Notes under the pieces: model-generated
What the model was told of the DNA's origin: nothing
Seen by the model: the letters and a program-made list of their open reading frames with translations, nothing else
Databases searched by the model: none
Shown: positions 7,031 to 7,158 of the stretch, one piece after another
How positions within the stretch are numbered: position 1 is the stretch's first letter
Layout: the number at the start of each line of letters is the position of its first letter
Translations under genes and position numbers: made by a program
NCBI GenBank assembly: GCA_012800685.1
Contig: JAAZIT010000233.1
Span: forward strand, 1-7,158
Length of the DNA stretch: 7,158 bases
DNA from: Clostridiales bacterium
Lineage (GTDB): Bacteria; Bacillota; Clostridia; Oscillospirales; Ruminococcaceae
Direction of reading: 5' to 3'

Positions 7031-7059
7031 TTGACAAAACCTTAAAAACAGGGTATAAT
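7031..7059 (+). promoter_or_regulatory. Perfect-consensus sigma-A promoter for the tRNA gene(s)
   Basis: TTGACA (7031-7036) and TATAAT (7054-7059) are separated by exactly 17 nt, matching the consensus at all twelve bases. Initiation would fall near 7066, about 8 nt before the mature tRNA 5' end. Such strength is typical of stable RNA operons. Confidence 0.95.
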
Positions 7060-7073
7060 ATATTACGTTGCGT

Positions 7074-7149
7074 GGGAGCATAGCTCAGCTGGGAGAGCAT
7101 CTGCCTTACAAGCAGGGGGTCATAGGTTCGAGCCCTATTGTTCCCACCA
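7074..7149 (+). tRNA. tRNA-Val (anticodon UAC)
   Basis: A complete 76-nt cloverleaf can be drawn. The acceptor stem is 7074-7080 with 7139-7145, including one G-T pair. The D stem is GCTC/GAGC (7083-7086, 7095-7098). The anticodon stem is 7100-7104 with 7112-7116, closing loop CTTACAA with anticodon TAC at 7107-7109. A 5-nt variable loop follows, then T stem ATAGG/CCTAT (7122-7126, 7134-7138) around TTCGAGC. The discriminator is A7146 and CCA is encoded at 7147-7149. The anticodon reads valine codons, mainly GUA. It lies directly behind a consensus promoter and is probably the first gene of a tRNA cluster. Confidence 0.97.
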
Positions 7150-7158
7150 TACGGCCCG

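Noticed and set aside
6854..7081. 75-codon minus-strand frame overlapping the end of sfsA and the tRNA promoter
   Set aside because: It covers the conserved sfsA end, a perfect promoter and the tRNA start on the other strand, so it is most likely spurious.

Overview
This is an AT-rich stretch of bacterial chromosome. It looks like an anaerobic, low-GC Gram-positive organism in the class Clostridia, possibly a gut Oscillospirales/Ruminococcaceae-like lineage. The placement is inferred from a single-chain pyruvate:ferredoxin oxidoreductase, strong Shine-Dalgarno sites, a DUF3048 (YerB-like) lipoprotein typical of Firmicutes, near-consensus sigma-A promoters and a tRNA with encoded CCA. No sequence search was possible, so genus and species remain open.

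Layout. Positions 1-83 are a perfect 30-bp inverted repeat around a 23-nt loop. Positions 84-236 hold no gene I can support. A sigma-A type promoter (237-265) and a leader of about 90 nt precede nifJ (363-4025, +), a complete PFOR with all expected thiamine-diphosphate and iron-sulfur residues and an unusual Ala/Pro/Lys-rich tail. A strong hairpin terminator (4057-4090) follows. The convergent gene on the minus strand (4198-4968) is a HisA histidine-biosynthesis isomerase of the eukaryotic (yeast HIS6-like) type, standing alone without other his genes. A divergent intergenic region carries a near-perfect promoter for hisA and a second promoter for a rightward pair. That pair is a DUF3048 lipoprotein (5173-6270, probable TTG start) and, 4 nt later, sfsA (6275-6955). 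A perfect-consensus promoter (7031-7059) then drives a tRNA-Val(UAC) gene (7074-7149). The last six bases may be the start of another tRNA gene.

Functionally this is mostly core metabolism and housekeeping: pyruvate oxidation to acetyl-CoA with ferredoxin reduction, one histidine-biosynthesis step, a cell-surface lipoprotein, a putative nuclease and translation. Apart from the lipoprotein/sfsA pair, the genes look like separate transcription units. I see no phage, transposase, CRISPR, toxin-antitoxin or defence genes, and no convincing new multi-gene system. The points most worth a second look are the edge palindrome, the eukaryotic-type solitary HisA and the repetitive PFOR tail.
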